From Streptomyces sp. NWU339 (lineage in GTDB: Bacteria > Actinomycetota > Actinomycetes > Streptomycetales > Streptomycetaceae), in the NCBI RefSeq assembly GCF_003143855.1, contig NZ_QFRK01000011.1:163924-227923 (forward strand): a stretch of DNA of 64,000 nucleotides. The letters are read 5' to 3'. Every line of letters begins with the position of its first letter. Position 1 is the stretch's first letter. The translations under genes and the position numbers were made by a program. Under the pieces are notes generated by a model. The model was not told the DNA's origin. It worked only from the letters and a program-made list of their open reading frames with translations, and searched no databases. This document shows positions 52,837 to 60,663 of this stretch, piece after piece.

Positions 52837-53112
52837 TCAGGACTTCCGGCCCGGGAGGGTGACGCTGCTCGTGCAGGAAACCCCGGGCCCGCCGGAGCAG
52901 GTCTGCCTCGAGTCGTTGACGAAGCGGATCTTTCCGTACTCCTCCGACGTGGCCTCGTGCTTGGTCACCTGCGCGCAGCGAACGGTGCCGTTGCTGTCCT
53001 TGACGCAGTTGCCCGGGTCCTCGGCAGCCACGGCCTGGACGGCACCGGCACCGATCAGGGCGAAGCCCCCCAGGACTCCCGCCACCGCTGCGATCTTCTT
53101 CGACTTGAACAT
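52837..53112 (-). CDS. Small secreted four-cysteine protein, copy A1
   Basis: A 91-residue exported protein. ATG 53112 has AAGGA in its leader. Signal peptide KKIAAVAGVLGGFALIGAGA then AVAAEDPG; the mature part of about 60 residues has four Cys (C-x9-C, C-x7-C), so two disulphides are likely. It is a paralogue of the gene at 53696-53953, with nearly identical signal peptide and 5' leader including a GCCGC/GCGGC hairpin. Last gene of a four-gene run reading toward lower coordinates. No named family is recognised; its surroundings (chaplin) suggest a role at the hyphal surface. Confidence 0.87.
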   Translation of the reverse strand: MFKSKKIAAVAGVLGGFALIGAGAVQAVAAEDPGNCVKDSNGTVRCAQVTKHEATSEEYGKIRFVNDSRQTCSGGPGVSCTSSVTLPGRKS

Positions 53113-53261
53113 CTACCTGTTTCCTTGACGGTCGACCCGCCGCCGAGCGGCGAAGCCGTTCCTGACACCTGGATCGGACACACCGGCCAACAAACGGGGC
53201 AGGCCCGGGACTCGACCACCTGGTCCGAGCCCCGGGACCTGCCCGGATCACCTAACAGTGA

Positions 53262-53534
53262 TCAGTGCTTGCCGCCGACGTTGAAGCTGGTGGCGCAGGC
53301 CACGGAGTTGGCGTCGTTGGCCTCCTGCTTGGTGATGCCCAGGATGGAGACTCCGACGTTGACGTCCTGGATGTTGATGAGACCCTCGGTGGAGTTGTCC
53401 TGGGCGCAGGTCGTGGTCTGCTTGTTGTTCAGCAGAACCTCCGGCTCGCCACCGGCGTGGCTGACACCGGCGCCGAGGAAGCCGACGCTGCCGAGCATGG
53501 CCATGACGACAGCAGCCTTCTGGTACTTGCGCAT
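53262..53534 (-). CDS. Small secreted two-cysteine protein with DVNVG motif, copy B1
   Basis: A 90-residue exported protein. ATG 53534 is preceded by GGAGAGG; the frame starting at 53549 would begin inside that site. Signal peptide MRKYQKAAVVMAMLGSVGFL with cleavage near VSHA; mature chain of about 64 residues with NNKQTTTCAQDNSTEGLIN, IQDVNVGVSILG and ANDANSVACATS, two Cys. The DVNVGV stretch resembles part of rodlins, but overall the protein is not a rodlin. Paralogue of the gene at 54096-54374. A conserved upstream inverted repeat (53602-53638) is shared by both copies. Confidence 0.87.
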   Translation of the reverse strand: MRKYQKAAVVMAMLGSVGFLGAGVSHAGGEPEVLLNNKQTTTCAQDNSTEGLINIQDVNVGVSILGITKQEANDANSVACATSFNVGGKH

Positions 53535-53601
53535 TACCTCTCCATTCATCCGGACACGGTCCGTGTTGACCGAGTCACTGACAGTCGCAAATCTAGGCGA
53601 C

Positions 53602-53638
53602 GTTTTGCGGCAGTTGTTAGGCGAAACGCCGAAACGCG
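53602..53638 (-). promoter_or_regulatory. Conserved upstream element of B1
   Basis: GTTTTGC (53602-53608) and GCGAAAC (53621-53627) form an inverted repeat followed by GCCGAAACGCG. It starts 68 bp upstream of the B1 start. The same arrangement occurs at the same distance upstream of B2, so it is probably a promoter/operator kept after duplication. Confidence 0.5.
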
Positions 53639-53695
53639 CTTTTTTCTGAAAGGGGGTTCATCGCGCATCGCCGGTGAGGACGTCAGGACTTCCCG

Positions 53696-53953
53696 TCACC
53701 GATCGACGCTGTTCACGCAGGAGAGCCGGGCCGTCGAGCCGGAGCAGGTCATCGTCGACTCGTTGACGAAGCGGGCCTCTCCGCTCCCGTCCGACGGGGG
53801 CTGATACTGCCTCACCTGCTCACAGCGAACGGCGCCCTTGCCGTCCTTGACGCAGTTGCCCGGGTCCTCGGCAGCCACGGCCTGGACGGCACCGATCAGG
53901 GCGAAGCCCCCCAGGACTCCCGCCACCGCTGCGATCTTCTTCGACTTGAACAT
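53696..53953 (-). CDS. Small secreted four-cysteine protein, copy A2
   Basis: An 85-residue exported protein, paralogue of A1. ATG 53953 shares the A1 leader (AAGGAAACAGGTAG). The signal peptide is the same except for loss of two residues (ALIGAVQAVAA against ALIGAGAVQAVAA). The Cys pattern is kept (C-x9-C, C-x8-C) but the middle (RQYQPPSDGSGEA) and C-terminus (LSCVNSVDR) have diverged, showing selection on the Cys frame rather than on surface residues. Lies between B1 and B2 in the duplicated array. Confidence 0.87.
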   Translation of the reverse strand: MFKSKKIAAVAGVLGGFALIGAVQAVAAEDPGNCVKDGKGAVRCEQVRQYQPPSDGSGEARFVNESTMTCSGSTARLSCVNSVDR

Positions 53954-54095
53954 CTACCTGTTTCCTTGACGGTCGACCCGCCGCTGAGCGGCGAAGCCGT
54001 TCCAAACGATCGGACCGGCCACACCGGCCGGGCAGGCCCGGGGCTCGAACACGTGCCTCCGAACCCCGGGACCCACCCAGATCACTTGACAGTGA

Positions 54096-54374
54096 TCAGT
54101 GCTTCTTGCCGCCGAGGTTGAAGCTGGTGGCGCAGGCCACGGAGTTGGCGTCGTTGGCCTCCTGCTTGGTGAAGCCCAGCAGGGCACTGATGCCCACGTT
54201 GACGTCGTCGACGTTGACGAGGCCCTTGGTCGAGTTGTCCTGGGCACAGGTCGTGCTCTGCTTGTTGTTCAGCTCGAACTCGGGCTCGCCACCGGCGTGG
54301 CTGACACCGGCGCCGAGGAAGCCGACGCTGCCGAGCATGGCCATGACGACAGCAGCCTTCTGGTACTTGCGCAT
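54096..54374 (-). CDS. Small secreted two-cysteine protein with DVNVG motif, copy B2
   Basis: A 92-residue exported protein, paralogue of B1 with an identical signal peptide. ATG 54374 follows GGAGAGG. Mature part: GGEPEFELNNKQSTTCAQDN, VNVDDVNVGISALLGF, ANDANSVACATSFNLGGKK. Two Cys. It is the first gene of the four-gene minus-strand run B2-A2-B1-A1 and diverges from the chaplin gene across 374 bp. The upstream inverted repeat with perfect GTTTTGC/GCAAAAC arms lies about 70 bp before the start. Confidence 0.87.
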   Translation of the reverse strand: MRKYQKAAVVMAMLGSVGFLGAGVSHAGGEPEFELNNKQSTTCAQDNSTKGLVNVDDVNVGISALLGFTKQEANDANSVACATSFNLGGKKH

Positions 54375-54748
54375 TACCTCTCCGTTTCTCGAGTGGACAC
54401 AACCCGTGTCGGGTTGGTCACCGTCAGTGGTTAACTTAAGCGAGGTTTTGCGGCTTTGGGTAGGCAAAACGCCGAAACGCGTAAGTTTCTCGCGAAGATG
54501 TCGGTTGCGGCCCAGCCGCACACCTCGGACAGCCCGAACCGGACGTCGGCCACCCTCCGCCCGGGCGCGCCCGAGACGCCGGAAAGTCAGCTTCCGCGAC
54601 TGAAAACCCCTACTCGTCCGGTGAAGTCCCTTTTCTAACGGGTGATCCCGGGAGGATCGCCGTGACCAGGGTGAGATCGCCGCGTTGAGCGGGGTGTGCG
54701 GCCGCGCGTCATGCTGCCGCGCTCACCAGACCAGTTAAGGAGAACGTG
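54375..54748. promoter_or_regulatory. Divergent promoter region between B2 and the chaplin gene
   Basis: A 374-bp gene-free gap. It contains the B2 element at 54445-54481 and an AT-rich run near 54427-54440 (GTTAACTTAAG) that may include a -10 box. The chaplin side ends with AAGGAG at 54737-54742. Developmental regulators would be expected to act here. Confidence 0.5.
54445..54481 (-). promoter_or_regulatory. Conserved upstream element of B2
   Basis: GTTTTGC (54445-54451) and GCAAAAC (54464-54470) are perfect inverted arms 12 bp apart, followed by GCCGAAACGCG. It matches the element upstream of B1 in sequence and distance. Confidence 0.5.
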
Positions 54749-55021
54749 ATGTCTCGCATCGCGAAGGCGGCCACCGTCGCTCTCGGCACGGGCGCCGTGA
54801 TGCTCGGCGGGGCCGGTATCGCCACGGCGGACGCCGGCGCCCAGGGCGCGGCGGTCGGCTCGCCCGGCGTCCTGTCCGGCAATGTGGTCCAGGCCCCGAT
54901 CCACGTACCGGTCAACGTGTGCGGAAACACCGTCGACGGGATCGGCGCCCTCAACTCGGCCGTCGGCAACACCTGCGTGAACAACAGCCACAAGAAGCAG
55001 CACAAGGGATACGGCTACTGA
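54749..55021 (+). CDS. chpG: Short chaplin (ChpG-like)
   Basis: A 90-residue secreted amyloid-forming surfactant protein that coats aerial hyphae. ATG 54749 has AAGGAG upstream. Signal peptide (SRIAKAATVALGTGAVML to ATA) is followed by one chaplin domain: GAQGAAVGSPGVLSGNVVQ, HVPVNVCGNTVDGIG and SAVGNTC, with the two disulphide Cys of short chaplins. The usual VIGLLNPAFGN core reads GIGALNSAVGN here. The tail NNSHKKQHKGYGY is like the extended C-terminus I recall for ChpG. No sortase signal, so it is freely secreted. Two terminators follow. Confidence 0.9.
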   Translation: MSRIAKAATVALGTGAVMLGGAGIATADAGAQGAAVGSPGVLSGNVVQAPIHVPVNVCGNTVDGIGALNSAVGNTCVNNSHKKQHKGYGY

Positions 55022-55038
55022 CATCCGTCGTCGTGACC

Positions 55039-55074
55039 CGAGAGCCCCGGCACCCCCGAGTGCCGGGGCTCTCG
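55039..55074 (+). terminator. Terminator of the chaplin gene
   Basis: A 15-bp perfect stem (55039-55053 with 55060-55074) and a short loop begin 17 bp after the chaplin stop. Confidence 0.85.
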
Positions 55075-55123
55075 GCATGAACGTCGAGAACCCGCGTCCC
55101 CCGCGCGTACTCGGGAGAGTGGG

Positions 55124-55171
55124 CATACGAGAGTCGGCCCCCGGTCTCCACCGGGGGCCGACTCTCGTATG
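55124..55171 (-). terminator. Terminator of the minus-strand secreted protein gene
   Basis: A 22-bp perfect stem (55124-55145 with 55150-55171) around a 4-base loop lies 7 bp after the stop of the gene at 55179-55451. Confidence 0.85.
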
Positions 55172-55178
55172 GCATGCC

Positions 55179-55451
55179 TCAGGCGTGGAGCCCCAGGTCG
55201 CCGTGCACCGGCTTGGCCTCGTTCACCACGGCCGCGGCCTCGTGCGCCGTGCCGAACACCGAGGTGTCGTGCTCCTCACCGTCCGACGCGTCGTGCAGCG
55301 GCATCAGTTCGAAGGGGACCGCAGTGCGCGTGTTCAGACCGGTGTCGAGGCCGGTGGACGCCAGGTCGAGTTCCTGGGCGGAAGCAGGCGCGGCCATGGC
55401 GGCGGCGATCAAGGACCCGGCAAGGACGGCGGCAGCCTTCAGGGACTTCAT
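55179..55451 (-). CDS. Small secreted protein of unknown function
   Basis: A 90-residue exported protein. ATG 55451 has AAAGGAA upstream, excluding the longer frame from 55559. Signal peptide MKSLKAAAVLAGSLIAAAMA with cleavage at ASAQ; the mature part of about 65 residues is acidic and contains no Cys (DLASTGLDTGLNTRTAVPFE, HDASDGEEHD, VHGDLGLHA). No family is recognised. It forms a minus-strand pair with the upstream gene at 55566-56441 but has its own leader of about 115 bp. Confidence 0.8.
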   Translation of the reverse strand: MKSLKAAAVLAGSLIAAAMAAPASAQELDLASTGLDTGLNTRTAVPFELMPLHDASDGEEHDTSVFGTAHEAAAVVNEAKPVHGDLGLHA

Positions 55452-55565
55452 CGTGTTCCTTTCTTCGGCAACGCGGGTCGCCGGAGGGTTTCTGTCGCCG
55501 TGCCTAACGATCCCTGGCCGGACCGGAAACCGGGGGACCACGGATTGACGAGTCCTCATATGAGA

Positions 55566-56441
55566 TCAATCAGCCGACAGCACCGCCGCCGGCGCCGGTG
55601 GAGTGGTCGCGGGCAGCGTGACCACAGGCGATGTGGCGGCCGGGACCGCAGGCGAGGTCGAGGGCGAGGGCGTCAACAGCGTGATGCTCGACGAGGCCAC
55701 GCTGGAGGACGTCGTGGTGGACGGCGTCGTCTGCGTGGTCACGACCGACACCTGCGGGTCGCCGGCGGACAGCTCGTCGATGAGCTTCCCCATCTCGGTC
55801 AACAGGTCGTCGAGCCACGAAAGCGTCGGGTCGGCTGCGTCATCGACTGCGTCGTCGGCCCCGTCCGCGCTCTCGCCCAAGATCTCGTCGATCTCTTCGG
55901 TGGTCTCGTCGTCGACCACGTCGGTGTTCGCGCCGGTGTTCGCGTCGGTGGTTTCCTCGTCGGCGGCTTCCTCTTCGGTTGCGTCGCCGATCGCGTCGTC
56001 ACCGGGGAGGAACAGGTCCAGGAGGCGGTCGACCGCGTCCCACAGGGCGTCCAGCGCGTCGCCCATGGGGTCGGTCTCGGCCATGGGCAGCAGTACGCCC
56101 GGCGCGGGGGCCGAGGCGAACGGCATGGCCCTGGTGGCCTGTTGCTTCGCCTCGGCCTCCTTCAGCGCGTCCTTCGCGGCCTTGCCCAGTGTCCTCGTCT
56201 CGGCCGCGGACAGCCGGCCGTCGTCCGCCCGGGTCACGGCGGTCAGCAGGTCGACGACCGGGGTGAGTTCGTCCCTGCGCACGTCGGAGTTCCTGATCTG
56301 CACGAGCGGCGTGCCGGGCGACGCCACCTGGCTGCGCCCACCGGCCGAGTCGGCGGCCAGGGCGGTGGGGCCGGTGACCCCGACCAGGAGGACGGCGCAC
56401 AGTGCGCCGAATGCGATGCGCCGTACAGGCAGAGCGCGCAT
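55566..56441 (-). CDS. Secreted acidic protein of unknown function
   Basis: A 291-residue exported protein. ATG 56441 follows GGAAAGGAA. Signal peptide (MRALPVRRIAFGALCAVLLV to ALAA), a helical N-terminal region (RRDELTPVVDLLTAVTRADD, TLGKAAKDALKEAEAKQQ), amphipathic segments (DALDALWDAVDRLLDLFLPG, LSWLDDLLTEMGKLIDELSA) flanking a very acidic stretch (about 155-205), and a long Thr/Ser/Pro tail (about 230-291) of wall-spanning type, without a sortase motif or membrane segment. No family is recognised. Position suggests a surface or developmental role. Confidence 0.8.
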   Translation of the reverse strand: MRALPVRRIAFGALCAVLLVGVTGPTALAADSAGGRSQVASPGTPLVQIRNSDVRRDELTPVVDLLTAVTRADDGRLSAAETRTLGKAAKDALKEAEAKQQATRAMPFASAPAPGVLLPMAETDPMGDALDALWDAVDRLLDLFLPGDDAIGDATEEEAADEETTDANTGANTDVVDDETTEEIDEILGESADGADDAVDDAADPTLSWLDDLLTEMGKLIDELSAGDPQVSVVTTQTTPSTTTSSSVASSSITLLTPSPSTSPAVPAATSPVVTLPATTPPAPAAVLSAD

Positions 56442-56799
56442 GGGAGTTCCTTTCCACGGACCTCGGATCTTGAGCCCACCGTGAGAGCGCCCCCGGCGTC
56501 CCGCAACCGGGCATGGGCCCTTCGGGGTCCCCTCTCCCCCCGTTGCCCCGTCCTGCCTGATGAGGCCACAGGTCGGGCGCTCGAACCCCGGGCCCCGCGG
56601 CGGACCGGCATCACGTGGGCGTCGCCCGCTGAGAAGGGGCTTCACGATTCCAACACACTTGTCCGACTTAAAGGAGTTTCAGGGATTTTGTCCGTTAGAT
56701 AGCTAGAGTTGCGACCCTCCGGACGTACCCCCTGGGCGGACGCACCGCGCTCTTCGCGCTACCTGTTCACCGCCACCTTCCCGAAAGGCTTCGTCGGTC
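56442..56799. promoter_or_regulatory. Divergent promoter region before the exopolysaccharide cluster
   Basis: A 358-bp gap. The segment 56655-56715 is AT-rich for this genome and contains GTTAGATAGCTAGAG, the likely promoter area for the gene at 56800. No small gene is evident. Confidence 0.4.
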
Positions 56800-57894
56800 A
56801 TGCGTCATTCCCTGGGCCAGTTGCTTCGTCATGCAACGGTGGGCGTCCTCACCCTGGTCACGGCGTGGGCCCCCTGCGGACCCTCAGCCGCCGCGCCGAC
56901 CGCGCCGCCCGCGCCGGAGGCGAGCAGCCTCGCGTTCGTGGAGCGGTACCGCGCACTCCAGCACGGCGGCATCGTGCGCGCCGCCAACTCCTCGGCCACC
57001 TGCCGCGCGAGCCACCCGGCGTGCGCGGACGTGCAGGCGGGCGCGCTCGGGGTGAACGGCGACTTCGACATGTTCTACGTCGACGTCGACCGCGACCCGA
57101 ACACCTACAACTCCTCCCGCGCGGAGGTCCGGCTGCCCTCGGGCTCCCGGGTGACCTACGCACGCCTCTACTGGGGCGGCAACCTGCTCGTGGGCGAGCA
57201 GAAACCGTGGGAGGCCAACGGACGGGTCCTGATCGCCGAACCCGGCGGGGAGTACAAGGAGCTCCTCGCCGACACGGTCGTCGGACACCGGGTGGCGGAC
57301 GGCGCGGACGCCTTCCAGGCCTCGGCGGACGTGACCTCGCTGGTGCGGGACAGCGGGCCGGGTCTGTACACCGTGGCGGATGTCAACGTGGCCTCCGGCC
57401 GGTCGACGGCCGGCGCGTGGGGCGGCTGGACGCTGGTGGTGGCGTACGAGAATCCGGCGGAACCGCTGCGGCACCTCTCGCTCTGGGACGGCTTCACACC
57501 GCTGGCGTCCACCGCCGGGGCGGAGATCGGTCTGAGCGGCCTGAACCTCCCCGCGGGGGTGGAGGGCGAGGTGGGGATGGTGGCGTACAACGGCGACCGC
57601 GGCACCACCGGTGACTCGCTCACCCTGACCACCGGCGCGCCCGCCTCCACCGTCGTCCTCGCCGACGCCGCCAACCCCGCCGACGACGTCCTGAACTCCA
57701 CCATCAGCGGGCCCGGAGGGGCTGTCCCGGCACGGGTGCCGGCGCACGCCAACACCCTCGGCTACGACTCCGACGTGTTCACTCTCGGCCGGGGCCTGCT
57801 GCACGCAGGTGACCGGGCGACCCTCCGGCTCAGCTCCGAACGGAACGCGGCGTGGGCCGGCGTGTTCTTCCTCGCCGCCGACGCGCGGCCGTGA
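56800..57894 (+). CDS. Secreted DUF3344-like protein
   Basis: A 364-residue exported protein. ATG 56800 gives a signal peptide (LLRHATVGVLTLVTAWAPCG). The mature part is a jelly-roll/beta-rich domain with GGIVRAANSSATC, two Cys near the start, MFYVDVDRDPNTYNSSRAEV, VTYARLYWGGNLL, YTVADVNVASGRSTAGAWGG and WAGVFFLAADARP at the end. I recall this pattern from DUF3344 proteins of Streptomyces, which have no established function. Its stop overlaps a GTG that opens the glycosyltransferase frame, so it heads the exopolysaccharide operon and may be an associated matrix protein. Confidence 0.72.
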   Translation: MRHSLGQLLRHATVGVLTLVTAWAPCGPSAAAPTAPPAPEASSLAFVERYRALQHGGIVRAANSSATCRASHPACADVQAGALGVNGDFDMFYVDVDRDPNTYNSSRAEVRLPSGSRVTYARLYWGGNLLVGEQKPWEANGRVLIAEPGGEYKELLADTVVGHRVADGADAFQASADVTSLVRDSGPGLYTVADVNVASGRSTAGAWGGWTLVVAYENPAEPLRHLSLWDGFTPLASTAGAEIGLSGLNLPAGVEGEVGMVAYNGDRGTTGDSLTLTTGAPASTVVLADAANPADDVLNSTISGPGGAVPARVPAHANTLGYDSDVFTLGRGLLHAGDRATLRLSSERNAAWAGVFFLAADARP

Positions 57895-57938
57895 ACGCGC
57901 CGTCCCCCGTCCCGAACGCCTTCGCCAGTGAGGAAACC

Positions 57939-59234
57939 GTGTACATGGAGCTGTCTCCCTCCGGCCGCCGGCCGCGGGTACTGCATCTCACCCAGCCGGT
58001 GGAGGGCGGGGTCGCGCGCGTCGTGACGGACCTGGTCCGCACCCAGCTGGCGGACGGCCTGGACGTCACCGCGGTCTGCCCCGACAGCGCCCTCACCACC
58101 CAACTGCGGGTGCTCGGCGCGCAGGTACGGAACTGGCGGGCGACGCGCTCGCCGGGTCCGTCGCTCGTGCGGGAGGTGCGGCACCTCGCGCGGCTCATCG
58201 ACGAGGTGCGCCCCGATCTGGTGCACGCGCACAGCGCGAAGGCCGGGCTCGCCGGGCGGCTCGCGGTGCGCGGGCGGATCCCGACGGTCTTCCAGCCGCA
58301 CGCCTGGTCGTTCGAGGCGGTGGGCGGACGGACCGGTGCCCTCGCCCTCAGGTGGGAGCGCTGGGGTGCGCGTTGGGCCGCGCGGGTGGTGTGTGTGAGC
58401 GAGGCGGAACGGGCGACCGGGGTGCACGCCGGGATCGCCGGCCGGTGGACCGTCGTCCCCAACGGCATCGACCCCGAGCACTTCCACCCGGCCGGCGCCG
58501 ACACCGTACGGGCCGGGCTCGCACCGCTCGTCGGACTGCACCCGGCGACGCCGCTCGCGGTCTGCGTGGGGCGGCTGTGCCGGCAGAAGGGGCAGGACGT
58601 CCTGCTGCGGGCCTGGGACGCCGTCGTGCGCAGGGTGCCGGACGCCCGGCTGGTCCTGGTCGGCGACGGCCCGGACCACGACCGGCTGCGCGAAGCCGCC
58701 CCGCCGTCCGTGCTGTTCGCGGGAGCCGTGCCCGACGCCTCGCCCTGGTACCAGGCCGCCGATCTCGTCGTCCTGCCCTCCCGCTGGGAGGGCATGGCCC
58801 TGGCCCCGCTGGAGGCGATGGCCTGCGGGCGCCCCGTGGTGGTCACCGACGTCGACGGCGCCCGCGAGAGCCTGCCCTCCTCCTTCGCCGCCCGGTGCCT
58901 GGTCCCGCCGGAGAACCCGGCGGCGCTGGCCGAGGCCCTGTCCAAGCTGCTGCTCGACCCGCCGCTGCGCGAGTCCCTCGGCGACCGGGGCCGTCGGCAC
59001 GTGCTGACCCGCCACGACGTACGGCACACCGCCGAGCAGGTCGCAGACGTCTACCGCGACCTGCTCGGCACATGGCCCGCCAGGAAAAGGACGCGTCCGT
59101 CCGGGGCCGTCGAGCACGGCGAGGCCCATCTCGCCGGACCCGGACAGCCGCTCGACGCGGGCTGTGGCGCCGGGGCGAACCGGACGACACAACGCGTCGA
59201 GCCCACCAAGCACAGGGAGCCCATCCGCTCGTGA
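57939..59234 (+). CDS. GT4-family glycosyltransferase
   Basis: A 431-residue GT-B fold enzyme adding sugars to a lipid-linked acceptor. GTG 57939 has GAGGAAACC just before it; GTG 57891, overlapping the previous stop, is an alternative. N-terminal domain: VLHLTQPVEGGVARVVTDLV, LVHAHSAKAGLAGRLAVRG. C-terminal domain: VGRLCRQKGQDVLLRAWDAV, LVGDGPDHDRL and the EX7E motif in PSRWEGMALAPLEAMACG. The final 45 residues are a basic, probably disordered tail. Its stop overlaps the next gene by GTGA. Likely sugar specificity cannot be read. Confidence 0.92.
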   Translation: MYMELSPSGRRPRVLHLTQPVEGGVARVVTDLVRTQLADGLDVTAVCPDSALTTQLRVLGAQVRNWRATRSPGPSLVREVRHLARLIDEVRPDLVHAHSAKAGLAGRLAVRGRIPTVFQPHAWSFEAVGGRTGALALRWERWGARWAARVVCVSEAERATGVHAGIAGRWTVVPNGIDPEHFHPAGADTVRAGLAPLVGLHPATPLAVCVGRLCRQKGQDVLLRAWDAVVRRVPDARLVLVGDGPDHDRLREAAPPSVLFAGAVPDASPWYQAADLVVLPSRWEGMALAPLEAMACGRPVVVTDVDGARESLPSSFAARCLVPPENPAALAEALSKLLLDPPLRESLGDRGRRHVLTRHDVRHTAEQVADVYRDLLGTWPARKRTRPSGAVEHGEAHLAGPGQPLDAGCGAGANRTTQRVEPTKHREPIRS

Positions 59235-60658
59235 CTGCCGAACGTACCGTGCCCTCCCCCGGCGTACCGCTGGGGGAGCACGGCCCCTCAACCGTCTCCG
59301 TCGTGCCGCCGCGCGGCCCCGCCGCCGGGGAGCGGTCCCCCGCCAGGCGGCCCCCGGCCCGGCCCCCCTCCCCGGTCCCGCTGTTCCTCGCGGACGGTGC
59401 CGCCGTCCTGTTGGGCACGCTGGCCCTCACCGGCGCCCAGCGCCACCCGTCGCTGGTCCTCATGCTGGTCGCCGCGTCGCTGCTGCTGCGCCCGCGCGAC
59501 GGCCGGCCGCCGGTGCCGGGGCTGCTGGACGAACTGCCCGCCGTGTGCGGCCGTATCGCCGTGGCCTGGCTGGCACCCGCCGCGCTGTGGGCGGCGTACC
59601 GGCCGGAGCACGCGCTGTCCGTCGGCACCGTGCTGACCGGCCTCGCCGTGCAGACGGCGGCGGCCTGTGCGCTGCGCGCGGCCGTGCACGGACGGCGCCG
59701 TGCCGCACTGCTGCGCCACCCGCGCGCCGCACTCGTCATCGGCCCGGCGGCGACCGCGCAGCGCGTGGCCGCCGCCGTGCTGCGCCACCCGCGGTGCGGC
59801 GTACGGCCGGTGGGGGTCGTCGCCGAGCAGCCCGACGACGCCGAGGGCGTCCCGGTGCTGCGGACCGGTGAGGAGGTCGAGCGTGCGGTCATCCAGAACG
59901 GGGTGCGGGCCGTGCTGGCCGTTCACCCCTCGGTCCGCGCCGAACAGGGGCCGCTGCTGCGCACCCTGGCCGAGTCGGGCTGCGTGATCTGGGAGCTCGA
60001 CGCCGACTCCCCCTCGTACACGGCGCGACAGCGGCTGGCCGGGTTCGCCTGCCGACGGCTGGACCTGTCTCCGGTGCGCCGCGACAGCGTGGGCAAACGG
60101 CTGCTCGACATCCTCGTGTCGGGGACGCTGCTGATGCTGATCGGCCCGCTGCTGCTGATGTGCGCGGCGGTCCTGCGGATCAGCGACGGGCCGGGCGTGG
60201 TGTTCCGGCAGGAGCGCATCGGCCGGAACGGAAAGCCGTTCACCCTGCTGAAGTTCCGCACCTACCGCCCCGCCGACGAGCACGAGTCGGCGACCCGGTG
60301 GAGCGTGGCCGACGAGAACGAGATGCGCCGGTTCTGCCGGATGCTGCGGCGCACCTCGCTCGACGAGCTGCTCCAGCTGTGGAACGTGCTCCGGGGCGAC
60401 ATGAGCCTGGTCGGACCGCGTCCCGAACGCCCCTACTTCGTCGCGCAGTTCTCGCACACCTACCAGGGCTACGCGGCCCGCCACCGCATGCGGACCGGGA
60501 TCACCGGCCTCGCCCAGGTCCACGGGCTGCGCGGCGACACCTCGATCGAGGACCGCTCCCGGTTCGACTGCGCCTACATCGACGACTGGTCGCTGTGGCA
60601 GGACGTCTGCATCCTGCTGCGCACCGCGGCGTCGCTGGTACGCCCGACGGGGAGCTGA
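59231..60658 (+). CDS. Polyprenyl-phosphate sugar-1-phosphate transferase (exopolysaccharide initiation)
   Basis: A 475-residue membrane enzyme that starts repeat-unit synthesis by loading a sugar phosphate on undecaprenyl phosphate. GTG 59231 overlaps the GT4 stop. N-terminal part has about four TM segments after a Pro-rich start, then a CoA-binding-like domain (ALVIGPAATAQRVAAAVL). The C-terminal bacterial sugar transferase domain (about 285-475) has its TM (LLDILVSGTLLMLIGPLLLM), VFRQERIGRNGKPFTLLKFR, RRTSLDELLQLWNVLRGDMS and LVGPRPERPYFV, the catalytic Asp-Glu and phosphate-binding residues. WbaP/CpsE type. Confidence 0.93.
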   Translation: MTAERTVPSPGVPLGEHGPSTVSVVPPRGPAAGERSPARRPPARPPSPVPLFLADGAAVLLGTLALTGAQRHPSLVLMLVAASLLLRPRDGRPPVPGLLDELPAVCGRIAVAWLAPAALWAAYRPEHALSVGTVLTGLAVQTAAACALRAAVHGRRRAALLRHPRAALVIGPAATAQRVAAAVLRHPRCGVRPVGVVAEQPDDAEGVPVLRTGEEVERAVIQNGVRAVLAVHPSVRAEQGPLLRTLAESGCVIWELDADSPSYTARQRLAGFACRRLDLSPVRRDSVGKRLLDILVSGTLLMLIGPLLLMCAAVLRISDGPGVVFRQERIGRNGKPFTLLKFRTYRPADEHESATRWSVADENEMRRFCRMLRRTSLDELLQLWNVLRGDMSLVGPRPERPYFVAQFSHTYQGYAARHRMRTGITGLAQVHGLRGDTSIEDRSRFDCAYIDDWSLWQDVCILLRTAASLVRPTGS

Positions 60659-60663
60659 CCGAC

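Noticed and set aside
53262..54374. B1 and B2 as rodlins (RdlA/RdlB)
   Set aside because: Only the DVNVG stretch is shared; mature parts are about half the rodlin length and carry a Cys pair arranged differently.
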